Below, one piece after another: positions 1 to 7,922 of a stretch of 40,596 nucleotides of DNA; the first letter of the stretch is position 1, and every line of letters starts with the position of its first letter. Position numbers and translations under genes: made by a program. Below the pieces are notes generated by a model. That model worked only from the letters and a program-made list of their open reading frames with translations. It was not told the origin of the DNA and searched no databases. The stretch comes from a bacterium. GTDB lineage: Bacteria > Bacteroidota > Bacteroidia > Chitinophagales > Saprospiraceae. The stretch is from contig JANSXW010000049.1 of assembly GCA_024742755.1 (NCBI GenBank), forward strand, positions 1 through 40,596, given 5' to 3'.

Positions 1-219
1 ACCTTACCTCATTTGAAAGACCAAACGTTCATACACCTTTCATCAGGCATAGCATGGTGCCAGACTGATAAAGGGAGTAATGCCTTTCCCATAAATTGTT
101 CCCCAGATTGAAAATGTGCAATACTTAAGCGCTTGCGCGAACATGTCTTTTTTGTACAGGATGCAGAAGTCTTAACCACTTCTGTAACTTTATGCAGTTT
201 ACTAACAATGATAAATTTA

Positions 220-231
220 CCCCCCCCCCCC
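220..231. repeat. 12-nt poly-C tract
   Basis: Twelve consecutive C residues lie in otherwise AT-rich non-coding DNA, about 375 bp before the next gene start. Homopolymers of this length are prone to slipped-strand mispairing and are known phase-variation sites in other bacteria. No promoter is clearly linked to this one, so a role is unproven. Confidence 0.9.
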
Positions 232-255
232 GCGAGATTCCAAAATTTTTGGGTG

Positions 256-272
256 TTTTTTTTCAAAAAAAA
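256..272. repeat. T8-C-A8 palindrome
   Basis: The sequence TTTTTTTTCAAAAAAAA is a perfect short inverted repeat 25 bp after the poly-C tract. It could form an unstable A/U hairpin or a bent-DNA element. It lacks the GC stem expected of an intrinsic terminator. Confidence 0.6.
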
Positions 273-526
273 CATTGTGCATCTTACACTTTCAGGCATT
301 AATTGGTTTCTGGTCAGCGAAAAGGGAACGTTTCAAGCCCGCTCTGCTTATGACTTGAAAGCCAAATAGAGACTGAACAAAAAAAGACCAGACCAAAGGT
401 GCACCATTCTTCAATGCCATTATCATTATGGTGGTTAGAGTTCATTTGGATTTCAGCCGGATGACACGAGCAGCCCCCCACCCCACCGATTTATCCGCCC
501 ATAATGCCGATTTTCCATACTATTTT

Positions 527-534
527 TATCTTTG
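527..534 (+). promoter_or_regulatory. Possible -7 element (TATCTTTG)
   Basis: TATCTTTG matches the Bacteroidota -7 consensus TAnnTTTG exactly and lies 74 bp before the ATG of the TlpA-like lipoprotein gene. No clear TTG -33 word sits about 20 bp upstream, so the assignment rests on one element. Confidence 0.4.
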
Positions 535-607
535 TGGCGTTGAAAATCAGCTGAAATCAGCAGCAGCGACAAGTAATTATTACCGAATCAAAATACTCGT
601 AACGAGC

Positions 608-1726
608 ATGAAGAATATTGGAATTACCCTAATGGCAACCCTCCTGTCTCTGGCCGTCTGGCAGTGTGCCCCTGAGGTCAAAGGTACCGTTATCGACGGG
701 CAGATTGAGAATGCGGCGAATATGCAGGTCTACCTCGATCAGGTGAAGATTGGCAAAGCGAGCAATGTTTTAGCGAAAGCGGATATGGATGCCAACGGGC
801 AGTTCAAAATGGAATTTCCGGAAGGTATTGAGGCAGGGGTTTACCAAATGCGCATTGGTGCCAAGAATTTCAACCTGGTCTTTGATGGGAGCGAAAAGGA
901 GGTCACGCTCAAGGGCGACCTCAACGATATCCAAACCTTTAACTTTGATATTGAGGGGGCTCCGGATTCCAAAACCCTGGCGCGTACCATGAACAGCCTC
1001 TTCAAGCGGGAGTATCAGGCTTCTGATATTGAGAATTTTGTCGATTCCGTTTCCAACCCGGTGCTGGGCGCTTTTGTCGCCTACCGCTCCCTCGGCTCCA
1101 ACGGGCAGTTTCTGGATACGCAGAAGAAAGCCCTCAGCCGCCTCAACGAAGCCATCCCCAACTCCGAGATGGGCGCCAACTACGGTGCTTTCCTCACTGC
1201 TGTGGAGCGGCAATACATGCAGCAGCAGGCACAGGAACTGATTCAGGTCGGCCAAATGGCGCCGGACATCAAAATGAAGAGCCCGGACGGGAAAGAATAT
1301 GCGCTGTCTGACCTTCGCGGGCAGATCGTCCTGCTCGACTTTTGGGCAAGCTGGTGTGGCCCGTGCCGCCGGGAAAACCCGAATGTGGTGGCCGTTTACG
1401 ACAAGTATAAGGATCAGGGCTTTACGGTCTTTAGCGTTTCTCTGGACGGACTGGATTCCCGTACCCGCAGCCTCCTGAATTCCGAAATGGAGGCCGAAAC
1501 CTACCTGCAAAACCAGAAGCAGCGCTGGGTGCAAGCCATTGAACAGGACAACCTGAAGTGGGAGTACCACGTGAGCGACCTGAAAAAGTGGGAGTCTGAC
1601 GCTGCCGCCCTCTACGGTGTGCGCAGTATACCGCGTGCCTTCATGATTGACAAGGAGGGCCGGATTGTTTCCACCAGCGTCCGTGGTGCGGAACAAATCG
1701 AAGCGGAGCTGCAAAAGCTCTTGTAA
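608..1726 (+). CDS. TlpA-like thiol-disulfide lipoprotein with DUF4369-like N-terminus
   Basis: Predicted periplasm-facing lipoprotein of 372 residues, probably a thiol-disulfide reductase. The first 20 residues form a lipoprotein signal ending LAVWQC. Residues about 25-115 resemble the DUF4369 beta-rich domain common in Bacteroidota TlpA proteins. The thioredoxin-like domain begins near 225 (GQMAPDIKMKSPDG) and carries the redox motif W-C-G-P-C with cysteines at 250 and 253. The cis-Pro region SIPRAFMID is near the end. An insertion of about 40 residues (roughly 285-325) separates the beta strands and is longer than in minimal thioredoxins. I chose ATG 608 because it gives a signal peptide directly; the 60 upstream in-frame codons do not. 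The gene stands alone and is followed by a strong terminator. Its substrate cannot be read from sequence. Confidence 0.9.
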   Translation: MKNIGITLMATLLSLAVWQCAPEVKGTVIDGQIENAANMQVYLDQVKIGKASNVLAKADMDANGQFKMEFPEGIEAGVYQMRIGAKNFNLVFDGSEKEVTLKGDLNDIQTFNFDIEGAPDSKTLARTMNSLFKREYQASDIENFVDSVSNPVLGAFVAYRSLGSNGQFLDTQKKALSRLNEAIPNSEMGANYGAFLTAVERQYMQQQAQELIQVGQMAPDIKMKSPDGKEYALSDLRGQIVLLDFWASWCGPCRRENPNVVAVYDKYKDQGFTVFSVSLDGLDSRTRSLLNSEMEAETYLQNQKQRWVQAIEQDNLKWEYHVSDLKKWESDAAALYGVRSIPRAFMIDKEGRIVSTSVRGAEQIEAELQKLL

Positions 1727-1750
1727 TCAGGCTGTAATGTAGTCTGGATA

Positions 1751-1786
1751 AAAGCCATTCGGGTATTGCCTGGATGGCTTTTTTTT
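1751..1786 (+). terminator. Intrinsic terminator after TlpA-like gene
   Basis: AAAGCCATTC (1751-1760) pairs with GGATGGCTTT (1772-1781), with one G-U pair, around an 11-nt loop. The T run continues to 1786. It lies 25 bp after the stop codon of the lipoprotein gene. Confidence 0.85.
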
Positions 1787-1799
1787 GGAGTGCCCTGGG

Positions 1800-1975
1800 G
1801 GAGGTTGAGGACTAGGTTGAGGTTGAGTACCAAGCAGTGGCTTCAGGGGGTGGATAGCAAGCTATCCGGCAGCCACCCGAGCCGATTGCAAAGCAGTCGT
1901 GCCCCTTGGAGGCGCTCCCTTGGTCTGCTCAATCTCATCCTGAACCTCAACCTTAGCCTTAGCCTTCCCTGGCTT
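1800..1975. repeat. Inverted-repeat element with hexamer-repeat arms
   Basis: The left arm (about 1801-1828) is made of GGTTGA-type hexamers. The right arm (about 1929-1967) is made of complementary CCTCAA/CCTTAG hexamers. After reverse complementation the arms agree at most positions over about 27 nt. Between them are smaller hairpins: GGATAGCAAGCTATCC (1852-1867) nested within GGGTGG...CCACCC, and GATTG/CAGTC near 1884-1898. It fills the spacer between a terminator and the convergent methyltransferase gene. It looks like a REP- or MITE-like non-coding element, but copies elsewhere are needed to show that. Confidence 0.6.
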
Positions 1976-1985
1976 CCGCCACCGC

Positions 1986-2741
1986 CTAATTCAGCAGCAC
2001 ACCAATAATAATCCCGGCCGCCACCGCTGCATTCAGCGACTCCGCGCCGCCACCTTTCCCTCTGGGGATTGACACCCGGTGCGTCACCTGTTCCATTACT
2101 GACGGTGTGATGCCTGCGCCTTCGTTGCCGATGACCAGCAGACCGATTTTGGGCAGATCAGCCTGAAAGATGTTCTCCCCTTCCATATCTGCGCCGAAGA
2201 TGGTCAGCCCGGGCGCAGTATCCAGGACGGCCTCTAAGTCTGCAACGACGGTAGAAACCCTCAAAAACGCGCCCATAGACGCCTGTATGACTTTGGGGTT
2301 GAAGACCTCCACACAATTCGGCGAACAAATCACCGTTGAAATACCGAACCAGTCAGCCAGTCGCAAGAGGGTGCCCATATTGCCGGGGTCCTGCAGGTCA
2401 TCGAGGTAAAGCGACAACCCTCCTGTGAGGTCTGCCGCACGGAGGGCATAGCGGGGCTGCCGCACGAGCGCCAATGCCTGATTGGGCGTTTTGAGCAGGG
2501 AGAGGCGGCTGAGTTCATTTTCAGAGACCGTGATGGCCTGCAGGTCAGGTGGCCACTGCTGCGGGGGCAAATGTTCCATCCAATTGGGCAGCGCAAAGAG
2601 GGTTTCCACCCATTCGGAGCGGTGTTCTAGCAGTTCTCGGACCATCTTATCGCCCTCTACAACGAATTTATCATACTTTTGCCTGAACTTCTTCTGGCGA
2701 AGTGACTGTATATATTTGATCGTATTTTTAGAAACCGGCAT
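1986..2741 (-). CDS. SpoU/TrmH-family RNA 2'-O-methyltransferase
   Basis: Predicted SAM-dependent ribose methyltransferase acting on rRNA or tRNA, 251 residues. The N-terminal part (about 1-90; KFRQKYDKFVVEGDKMVREL) is the substrate-binding domain typical of this family. The SPOUT knot domain follows with its three motifs: DDLQDPGNMGTLLR near residue 113, LLVIGNEGAGI near 202, and SIPRGKGGGAESLNAAVAAG near 223. The third normally reads IPM..G.ESLNVS.AAG, and the Lys-Gly-Gly-Gly stretch here is a small variation. The start is 24 bp from that of tamL on the other strand, and this pairing is, as I recall, common in Bacteroidota. Which nucleotide is modified cannot be told. Confidence 0.92.
   Translation of the reverse strand: MPVSKNTIKYIQSLRQKKFRQKYDKFVVEGDKMVRELLEHRSEWVETLFALPNWMEHLPPQQWPPDLQAITVSENELSRLSLLKTPNQALALVRQPRYALRAADLTGGLSLYLDDLQDPGNMGTLLRLADWFGISTVICSPNCVEVFNPKVIQASMGAFLRVSTVVADLEAVLDTAPGLTIFGADMEGENIFQADLPKIGLLVIGNEGAGITPSVMEQVTHRVSIPRGKGGGAESLNAAVAAGIIIGVLLN
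2711..2718 (+). promoter_or_regulatory. Possible tamL -7 element inside the methyltransferase gene
   Basis: TATATTTG is an exact TAnnTTTG match 48 bp before the tamL ATG. It lies over the first codons of the divergent methyltransferase gene. The gap between the two starts is too short for a separate promoter, so an intragenic one is expected. A well-spaced -33 TTG is not apparent. Confidence 0.45.
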
Positions 2742-2765
2742 AACGTTTTTTGGCTTTTGATCAAA

Positions 2766-5297
2766 ATGCCCATGCGTAGCAGTGAAAGCACAATATACTT
2801 AATCGGTGCCGTTCTGGCACTGCTGTTTTTTTCATCCTGCAATTCCTCCAGGTACCTGGCGGCAGATGAATACCTGCTGCGCGGCAACAGCATTAAGCTG
2901 CATGCGGATGATAAGCTGGAACGGGAGCGCAACATGAAGTACGAGTTGTCCACCCTGTACAAGCAGACCAAAAACAACCGGTTCTTTTTCATGCCCCGGG
3001 AGTGGTTTTACTTCGTCACCGACGGTCCCGGCGACACGACCAAATTTGACCGGCTGCTGCGGCGGGTGATCGGCGAGCCACCTGCGATTTACGATCCATC
3101 CCTGCGCGAGGCTACCGAACAATCTATGCGGTATTACCTGCAGTACAAAGGCTACTTCGATGCCGAGGTCTATTCTGACCCGCTGGTGCGGCGCAAGAAA
3201 ATGTATGTCACCTACCACGTCACGCCCAATGAGCAGTACCGGGTAGACACCATTGTGTTTGCCTGTAAGGACCCCATGGTGGACAGCATCCTGCGCTCTA
3301 TCGCCCCCCGCAGCTACCTGAAGCCGGGGTCTGCAATTGACGGGCAACTGTACGATCAGGAACGGAAGCGCATTACCAGCTACCTGCGCAACCACGGTTA
3401 TGCCTACTTTTTCAGCAATTACTTTGCGCCCCTGGATGCAGACACCACGATGGAAGGACAACAGGCAGCGCTCCGGCTGGAAGTCTTGCCCCCCGCTGAG
3501 GATACCGTGCATCAGCAGTACCATATTGACGACATCACGGTTTTTCTGGACTACATCCCCGGACAGGGCGACTCCACCCTGGCGGACACCCTGATCAACG
3601 ACATCCACCTGCGCACCTCCCATCCTTACTTTCGGGTAGACCCGGGCACCGTTGTGGAATCCATCTATCTGAAGCGGGGCGAACTTTACAGTCAGGACGA
3701 CTACGACCTGACCAACAAACAGCTCAACGGCCTGGGGGTCTTCCGCTTCGTGCGGATCAAGCAAAGCATCGATTCGCTTTATCCGGACCGGCTGGACATC
3801 CGCATTGAGCTTACGCAAAACAAGCGCCTGGAAGTGGGTGCCGACCTGGAATTCAACTACGCCAGCCGTAGCGCTACAGGCATTGGCAACCTCATTGGTA
3901 CTACGGTCAGCCCATCGCTGCGCCACCGCAATGTCTTTGGCGGGGCAGAGCTTCTGATCACAGACTTTAATGCGGGTGTGGAATTCAACCCGGCTCCGCA
4001 AGCCATTTCTGCCGGGCAGTTTTGGAATACCGTGGACCTTGGTTTGCAGACCAACCTCTACCTGCCCCGGTTTATTGACTACCTGAGCATCTGGCGGCGG
4101 CTGGACCGGGCCCGGCTGGGCCAAAAGGAATCGTCGGTTTTTTTCAGGGAAGGCTTTTACCAGTCGCTTCAGGAAAATGCCTCCACCCGCATTTCTGCCA
4201 ATTACAACTACCTGTTGATCCTGGATTTTTACCAGTACAACCTCTTCACAGGCACCTACGGCTTTGACCACCAACCTGCCAACAACAAGCGGTTGATCCT
4301 GAACCATGTGGGCATTGATTACCTGCTGCCTACGACTGAGGCGAATTTTGACTCCCTGCTCGCCTTCAACCCCTTCCTGGAGCGCTCCTTTGGTGAGCAG
4401 TTGTTTGTAAGCCTGCTCTTCCGGGACATGAACTACGTGTACAACTCCCGGCCCAACCGCCGGGGCAATTCCTACTACCTGGGCTTCAATCTGGAACTGG
4501 CGGGTGCGGAAATCTGGGCAGGCAATGCGATTTACAACAGCTTTTCGCTGGAGCCGGATACCCTGCGCCTCAATTTGGGCGGTGGACAGGGCGTGGATTT
4601 TTCGCAATACGCCCGTACGCAGATTGACCTGAGGCGGTACTGGCAAAGCCGGCCCAACCACAGTTTTGCCGCCCGCTTCTCGATTGGCGTAGCCCGGCCG
4701 TTTGGGTACACCACCGATGTCCCCTATGTGAAACAGTTCTTTGCCGGCGGGCCCAACAGCATACGGGCCTGGGCACCCCGGGGGCTCGGACCGGGCGCGT
4801 ATGAGGATACCCTGGCGGTGCGGAGCGCAAACAACACCCGGCTATATCAGACCGGCGACTTCAAACTGGAAGCTAATCTGGAATACCGTTTCAAAATCTT
4901 CTGGCTTATGAATGGGGCATTTTTCCTGGATGCCGGGAATGTGTGGACCCTCCGCCGGGACCCCAACCGTTGCGGTTCTCAGTTTTTGCTGCGGGGCAGG
5001 ACCTACACCTGCGTGGACCAGGAGTCCGGGGAGCGGGTTTCGTATACCAATGAACCTTTCTACCGGCAGATTGCCATAGGCGGCGGCTTTGGGCTGCGGC
5101 TCGACTTTTCCTACTTCATTCTACGGCTGGACATGGGCGTGAAACTCCGGCATGCCGCCCCATTTCCCAATGAACCGGACCGCCCCGCCAACTGGCAGAA
5201 CTACTGGTTCCGGGACTTCCGGCCGGATGGGAACCGCGTAGACCTGCGCCTCGGGGATATCGTGGCTTTCAACCTGGGCTTTGGTTACCCCTTCTGA
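2766..5297 (+). CDS. tamL: TamL-type BamA/TamA-family outer-membrane lipoprotein
   Basis: Outer-membrane barrel protein of about 843 residues, likely part of the Tam pathway that inserts or moves envelope components. The N-terminus is a lipoprotein signal (ALLFFSSC, Cys 25), which distinguishes Bacteroidota TamL from the non-lipidated TamA of Proteobacteria. POTRA-like repeats follow (around GYFDAEVYSDPLVRRKKMYV and LRNHGYAYFFSNYFAPLD). The C-terminal half is a 16-strand type barrel with the signature AGGPNSIRAWAPRGLGPGAY and the closing stretch LGDIVAFNLGFGYPF. I chose ATG 2766; a TTG at 2757 and ATG 2772 are alternatives. The 3' end overlaps the convergent DUF3817 gene by 13 bp. The usual partner tamB is not in the window. 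Confidence 0.9.
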   Translation: MPMRSSESTIYLIGAVLALLFFSSCNSSRYLAADEYLLRGNSIKLHADDKLERERNMKYELSTLYKQTKNNRFFFMPREWFYFVTDGPGDTTKFDRLLRRVIGEPPAIYDPSLREATEQSMRYYLQYKGYFDAEVYSDPLVRRKKMYVTYHVTPNEQYRVDTIVFACKDPMVDSILRSIAPRSYLKPGSAIDGQLYDQERKRITSYLRNHGYAYFFSNYFAPLDADTTMEGQQAALRLEVLPPAEDTVHQQYHIDDITVFLDYIPGQGDSTLADTLINDIHLRTSHPYFRVDPGTVVESIYLKRGELYSQDDYDLTNKQLNGLGVFRFVRIKQSIDSLYPDRLDIRIELTQNKRLEVGADLEFNYASRSATGIGNLIGTTVSPSLRHRNVFGGAELLITDFNAGVEFNPAPQAISAGQFWNTVDLGLQTNLYLPRFIDYLSIWRRLDRARLGQKESSVFFREGFYQSLQENASTRISANYNYLLILDFYQYNLFTGTYGFDHQPANNKRLILNHVGIDYLLPTTEANFDSLLAFNPFLERSFGEQLFVSLLFRDMNYVYNSRPNRRGNSYYLGFNLELAGAEIWAGNAIYNSFSLEPDTLRLNLGGGQGVDFSQYARTQIDLRRYWQSRPNHSFAARFSIGVARPFGYTTDVPYVKQFFAGGPNSIRAWAPRGLGPGAYEDTLAVRSANNTRLYQTGDFKLEANLEYRFKIFWLMNGAFFLDAGNVWTLRRDPNRCGSQFLLRGRTYTCVDQESGERVSYTNEPFYRQIAIGGGFGLRLDFSYFILRLDMGVKLRHAAPFPNEPDRPANWQNYWFRDFRPDGNRVDLRLGDIVAFNLGFGYPF

Positions 5298-5608
5298 ACC
5301 TGCTGCTGTATAGGCTTGAAGATTTTGCTGTCCGCCACAAAGGTCCCGAACGGCACAATAGAAGCAAGCAGCGACCAAAAGGTCTGCCCCAGGCTCATCC
5401 TGTATTCTGACCGGGCCAGTATAACGATTGTTATGTAGCCGATAAACAGGAAGCCGTGCGCCATTCCAACCACAAGATTAGGCTCGGGGATACCTGCCAT
5501 ATACTTGAGGGGCATGGTAAAAAACAGGATCAGCAGGAAAGAAACGCCCTCCCACAAAGCCAATACACGGAGGGCTTGTATGGTAGTTCCGAAATATTTT
5601 TTGAGCAT
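5285..5608 (-). CDS. DUF3817 small membrane protein
   Basis: Integral membrane protein of about 107 residues with three hydrophobic segments: LWEGVSFLLILFFTMPLKYM near the N-terminus, VVGMAHGFLFIGYITIVILA in the middle, and TFWSLLASIVPFGTFVAD near the end. The motif ALWEGVSFLLI...P.KY and the central GMAHG..F fit DUF3817, a family of unknown function. It could instead start 18 bp upstream (5626, MGKRDT). It is the last gene of the minus-strand purM-nth-DUF3817 series, and its stop codon lies inside the end of tamL. Confidence 0.8.
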   Translation of the reverse strand: MLKKYFGTTIQALRVLALWEGVSFLLILFFTMPLKYMAGIPEPNLVVGMAHGFLFIGYITIVILARSEYRMSLGQTFWSLLASIVPFGTFVADSKIFKPIQQQVQKG

Positions 5609-5695
5609 GGTATCTCTTTTTCCCACAATAACAGCCGAGCCCGGCGTTGGTTACCGGCCGGCGCTGTAAATGACCGGGTTATTGCAATCGGCAAT

Positions 5696-6340
5696 TTATT
5701 TGAACAGGGTTTTTCGGCCGTACTGACTGCAAATCGGGCATTCTCTGGGATCGTGCCCCCGCGCCGGACAATACTCTCTTCCGAAAAAGATGATTTGCAA
5801 GTGCAGTTTATTCCATTGCTCCCTTGGGAAAAGCCGTTTGAGGTCATATTCCGTGCGCTGCACATTCTTGCCGGTACTCAGACCCCAGCGGTAAGCCAGC
5901 CGGTGGATGTGGGTGTCTACCGGGAAAGCCGGCTCTCCGAAAGCCTGAGCCATGACCACAGAGGCTGTCTTGTGCCCCACGCCGGGCAATGCCTCCAGCG
6001 CCTCCATATCTTCGGGCACTGCTCCTCCGTATTTTTCTACCAGTATATTTGACAGTTCGCTGATGGCTGCTGATTTCCGGGGAGAAAGCCCACAGGGGCG
6101 AATGATTTCCCGTATTTCATCGACGGGGACCTGTGCCATGTCTTTTGGGTTGTCCGCGCGCTCAAACAGCAGGGGCGTAATGCGGTTGACCCGTTCATCG
6201 GTACATTGAGCCGACAGCAATACCGCTACGAGGAGCGTGTAGGGGTCTTTGTGATCGAGCGGGACTGGAACTTCCGGGTAGTAGGATTCCAGAATCTCTG
6301 TAATGGCTTTAACTTTCTGTTGCTTTGTAACTCTTCTCAT
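5696..6340 (-). CDS. nth: Endonuclease III-like DNA glycosylase/AP lyase
   Basis: Base-excision repair enzyme that removes oxidised pyrimidines and cleaves AP sites; 214 residues, normal size for Nth. The helix-hairpin-helix LPGVGHKTA carries the catalytic Lys (124), and the VDTHIHR motif carries the catalytic Asp (142). The C-terminal iron-sulfur region is altered. Family members usually have four cysteines spaced C-x6-C-x2-C-x5-C. Here only C191, C201 and C204 are present, the first gap is nine residues, and the fourth Cys is missing. The cluster may therefore be absent or ligated differently. Transcription probably runs from purM, 65 bp upstream. Confidence 0.93.
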   Translation of the reverse strand: MRRVTKQQKVKAITEILESYYPEVPVPLDHKDPYTLLVAVLLSAQCTDERVNRITPLLFERADNPKDMAQVPVDEIREIIRPCGLSPRKSAAISELSNILVEKYGGAVPEDMEALEALPGVGHKTASVVMAQAFGEPAFPVDTHIHRLAYRWGLSTGKNVQRTEYDLKRLFPREQWNKLHLQIIFFGREYCPARGHDPRECPICSQYGRKTLFK

Positions 6341-6405
6341 GCCTGTTCAAAGTGAATGGTGTTGGATTTTTTCGGCATTTGAGATCTTGGGGTTAGAGGT
6401 TTTTA

Positions 6406-7587
6406 TTAATGGTCGTACTCAAAAGTACCGTAGGGGCTTTCCACCCTTACGGATGGCTGCCCGGCCTTTTCAACACGCCCAATGATTTGAGCATCAATAT
6501 TAAACTGTTTGGCGATATCAATGACCGCCTGAGCCTCGCTTTCCGGGAGGTAGACCTCCAGGCGCTGCCCCATATTGAAGACCTGATACATTTCCTGCCA
6601 GTCGGTGCCGGACTCTTCCCGGATCATTTGAAAGAGGGGCGGCAAGGGAAGCAGGTTGTCTTTGATCACCCGCACGTTGTCAATAAACTTGACCACCTTG
6701 GACAGCCCTCCGCCGGTATTGTGGATCATGCCGTGTATGGAGGGTTTCAGGTGCTTCAGCAGTTGCGCGATCACAGGGAGGTAGGTCCGGGTCGGCGACA
6801 GGACCAGCTTGCCGGCTGCCATCTTCTGCCCGTTCCCTATGCTGACTTCATCCGTCACGCCCTTGGAGCCCACGTAGACCACTGTTTCGGGCAGGGTGGG
6901 GTCGTAGCTTTCCGGGTATTTGGAAGCATAGCGGTGGCTGAAAACATCATGGCGTGCGCTCGTGAGCCCGTTGCTGCCCATGCCGCCGTTGTAAGCTTTT
7001 TCGTAGGTAGCCTGTCCGTAGGAGGCCAGGCCAACAACCACATCGCCGGGCTGAATGTCATTCACAATCAGGTCGCTGCGCTTCATCCGGGCGAAAGCCG
7101 TATAGCCCACATCAATGGTGCGTACGATATCCCCGACATCGGCCGTTTCTCCGCCTGCCAGGTGGATGTCAACGCCGTGGCTGCGCATCTCCTCTACAAA
7201 AGCAGAGGTGAAGTTGATAATGGTGCTGATCACGTCGCCCGAAATGCGGTTTTTATTCCGGCCAATCGTTGAGGAGAGCAGGATATTGCTGGTACAACCG
7301 ACACAGCCCATATCGTCGAGGTTCATCACCATCGCATCCTGGGCAATGCCTTCCCAGACGGAGAGGTCACCGGTCTCTTTCCAGTAAAGATAGGCAAGGC
7401 TGCCTTTGGTGCCCGCGGTATCGGCATGCATCAACGTGCAATGCTCCGGGCTCCCGGCTGCCACGTCAGGCAGGATTTTGCAGAAAGCGTTCGGGTATAA
7501 GCCTTTGTCCAGGTTTTTTATGGCGGCGTGCACTTCATCCTTGGTTGCTGAGACGCCCCGTTGCCCGTATTTCGATTGGTCTGCCAT
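6406..7587 (-). CDS. purM: Phosphoribosylformylglycinamidine cyclo-ligase (AIR synthase)
   Basis: Converts FGAM to aminoimidazole ribonucleotide with ATP, the fifth step of purine synthesis, in the cytosol. The protein has 393 residues from ATG 7587 (MADQSKYGQRGVSA). The frame is open 42 codons further, but that extension has no PurM character. Family signatures include ADTAGTKGSLAYLYW, the metal-binding region AQDAMVMNLDDMGCVG, IHLAGGETADVGDIV, and HNTGGGLSKVVKF followed by NMGQRLEVYLPE. At about 390 residues it is the longer form found in Bacteroidota, compared with about 345 in E. coli. It leads the minus-strand series with nth and the DUF3817 gene. Confidence 0.94.
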   Translation of the reverse strand: MADQSKYGQRGVSATKDEVHAAIKNLDKGLYPNAFCKILPDVAAGSPEHCTLMHADTAGTKGSLAYLYWKETGDLSVWEGIAQDAMVMNLDDMGCVGCTSNILLSSTIGRNKNRISGDVISTIINFTSAFVEEMRSHGVDIHLAGGETADVGDIVRTIDVGYTAFARMKRSDLIVNDIQPGDVVVGLASYGQATYEKAYNGGMGSNGLTSARHDVFSHRYASKYPESYDPTLPETVVYVGSKGVTDEVSIGNGQKMAAGKLVLSPTRTYLPVIAQLLKHLKPSIHGMIHNTGGGLSKVVKFIDNVRVIKDNLLPLPPLFQMIREESGTDWQEMYQVFNMGQRLEVYLPESEAQAVIDIAKQFNIDAQIIGRVEKAGQPSVRVESPYGTFEYDH

Positions 7588-7922
7588 CCGGTTTGGTAAT
7601 TTCCCGCGAAGGTAGGGAATTCCGTAGAAATGATTAGAAAAGCGGTTGAAAAGGATATAAATAGTTGGAGAAAAAGAAGTGGCGCAAAAGTTTTTATACG
7701 GGAGGCTGAACAAAAAGTTCCATTTTTTGTAATTTTAACAATTAATATTAGGCACAACTTGCCGCCACTTCTATATTTGCAGGTGCAAAAAATATTCAGC
7801 ACCTTTTGATCCCATGGTTCTCATCCCAAAAACTTTAGCAGCTATTTACCGCATTCACCCCCAATACTGGCTGGGTATGCCGTATTTGCAGCACACCATT
7901 TATTCATCAAACCTACTTCAAC
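7588..7922. other. Divergent intergenic region, purM / M23 peptidase
   Basis: AT-rich spacer of 335 bp between two divergent genes with no gene of its own. It holds a perfect TAnnTTTG word for the plus strand (7772-7779) and a weaker minus-strand candidate for purM: AACTTTTG, reading 7692 to 7685, with a TTG 18 nt upstream. A 6-bp hairpin AGGTGC/GCACCT (7781-7804) followed by four T lies just after the plus-strand element. It is too short to call a terminator with confidence. Confidence 0.6.
7772..7779 (+). promoter_or_regulatory. Possible -7 element for the M23 peptidase gene
   Basis: TATATTTG matches TAnnTTTG exactly and would give a leader of about 135 nt before the GTG start at 7923. No TTG lies at the ideal -33 spacing, so confidence is moderate. 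Confidence 0.45.

Larger units (their letters stand above)
1..607. other. Non-coding, AT-richer left flank
   Basis: I find no convincing gene here. Short open frames exist on both strands but show no recognisable protein features. Composition is visibly more AT-rich than the rest of the window. It holds a run of twelve C (220-231), an 8T-C-8A palindrome (256-272) and a TAnnTTTG word (527-534) that may serve the lipoprotein gene starting at 608. The frame of that gene stays open back to 428, but the translation before residue M(608) has no signal or domain character, so I treat it as untranslated leader. Confidence 0.6.

Noticed and set aside
9..299. A possible 96-codon gene at the left edge
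   Set aside because: It runs through the poly-C tract and the T8/A8 palindrome, and its translation shows no domain, signal or family resemblance.
398..405. GGTGCACC palindrome as an operator
   Set aside because: An 8-bp palindrome alone is expected by chance and no second site or linked regulator is present.
428..607. N-terminal extension of the TlpA-like gene
   Set aside because: The extension buries the lipoprotein signal 60 residues inside the protein; ATG 608 gives a proper signal.
770..1714. A 314-codon minus-strand frame opposite the TlpA-like gene
   Set aside because: Shadow of a gene with a clear lipoprotein signal and WCGPC motif; the antisense translation has no recognisable feature.
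2832..4661. A 609-codon open frame on the minus strand opposite tamL
   Set aside because: It lacks domain or signal features and lies wholly across a strong tamL frame; it is a by-product of GC-rich codon use.
5627..5695. Imperfect GC-rich hairpin between nth and the DUF3817 gene as a terminator
   Set aside because: The stem is interrupted by unequal bulges and has no T run in the direction of transcription.
7781..7807. AGGTGC/GCACCT hairpin with four T as an attenuator before the M23 gene
   Set aside because: The stem is only 6 bp with a 12-nt loop and a short T run, well within chance.
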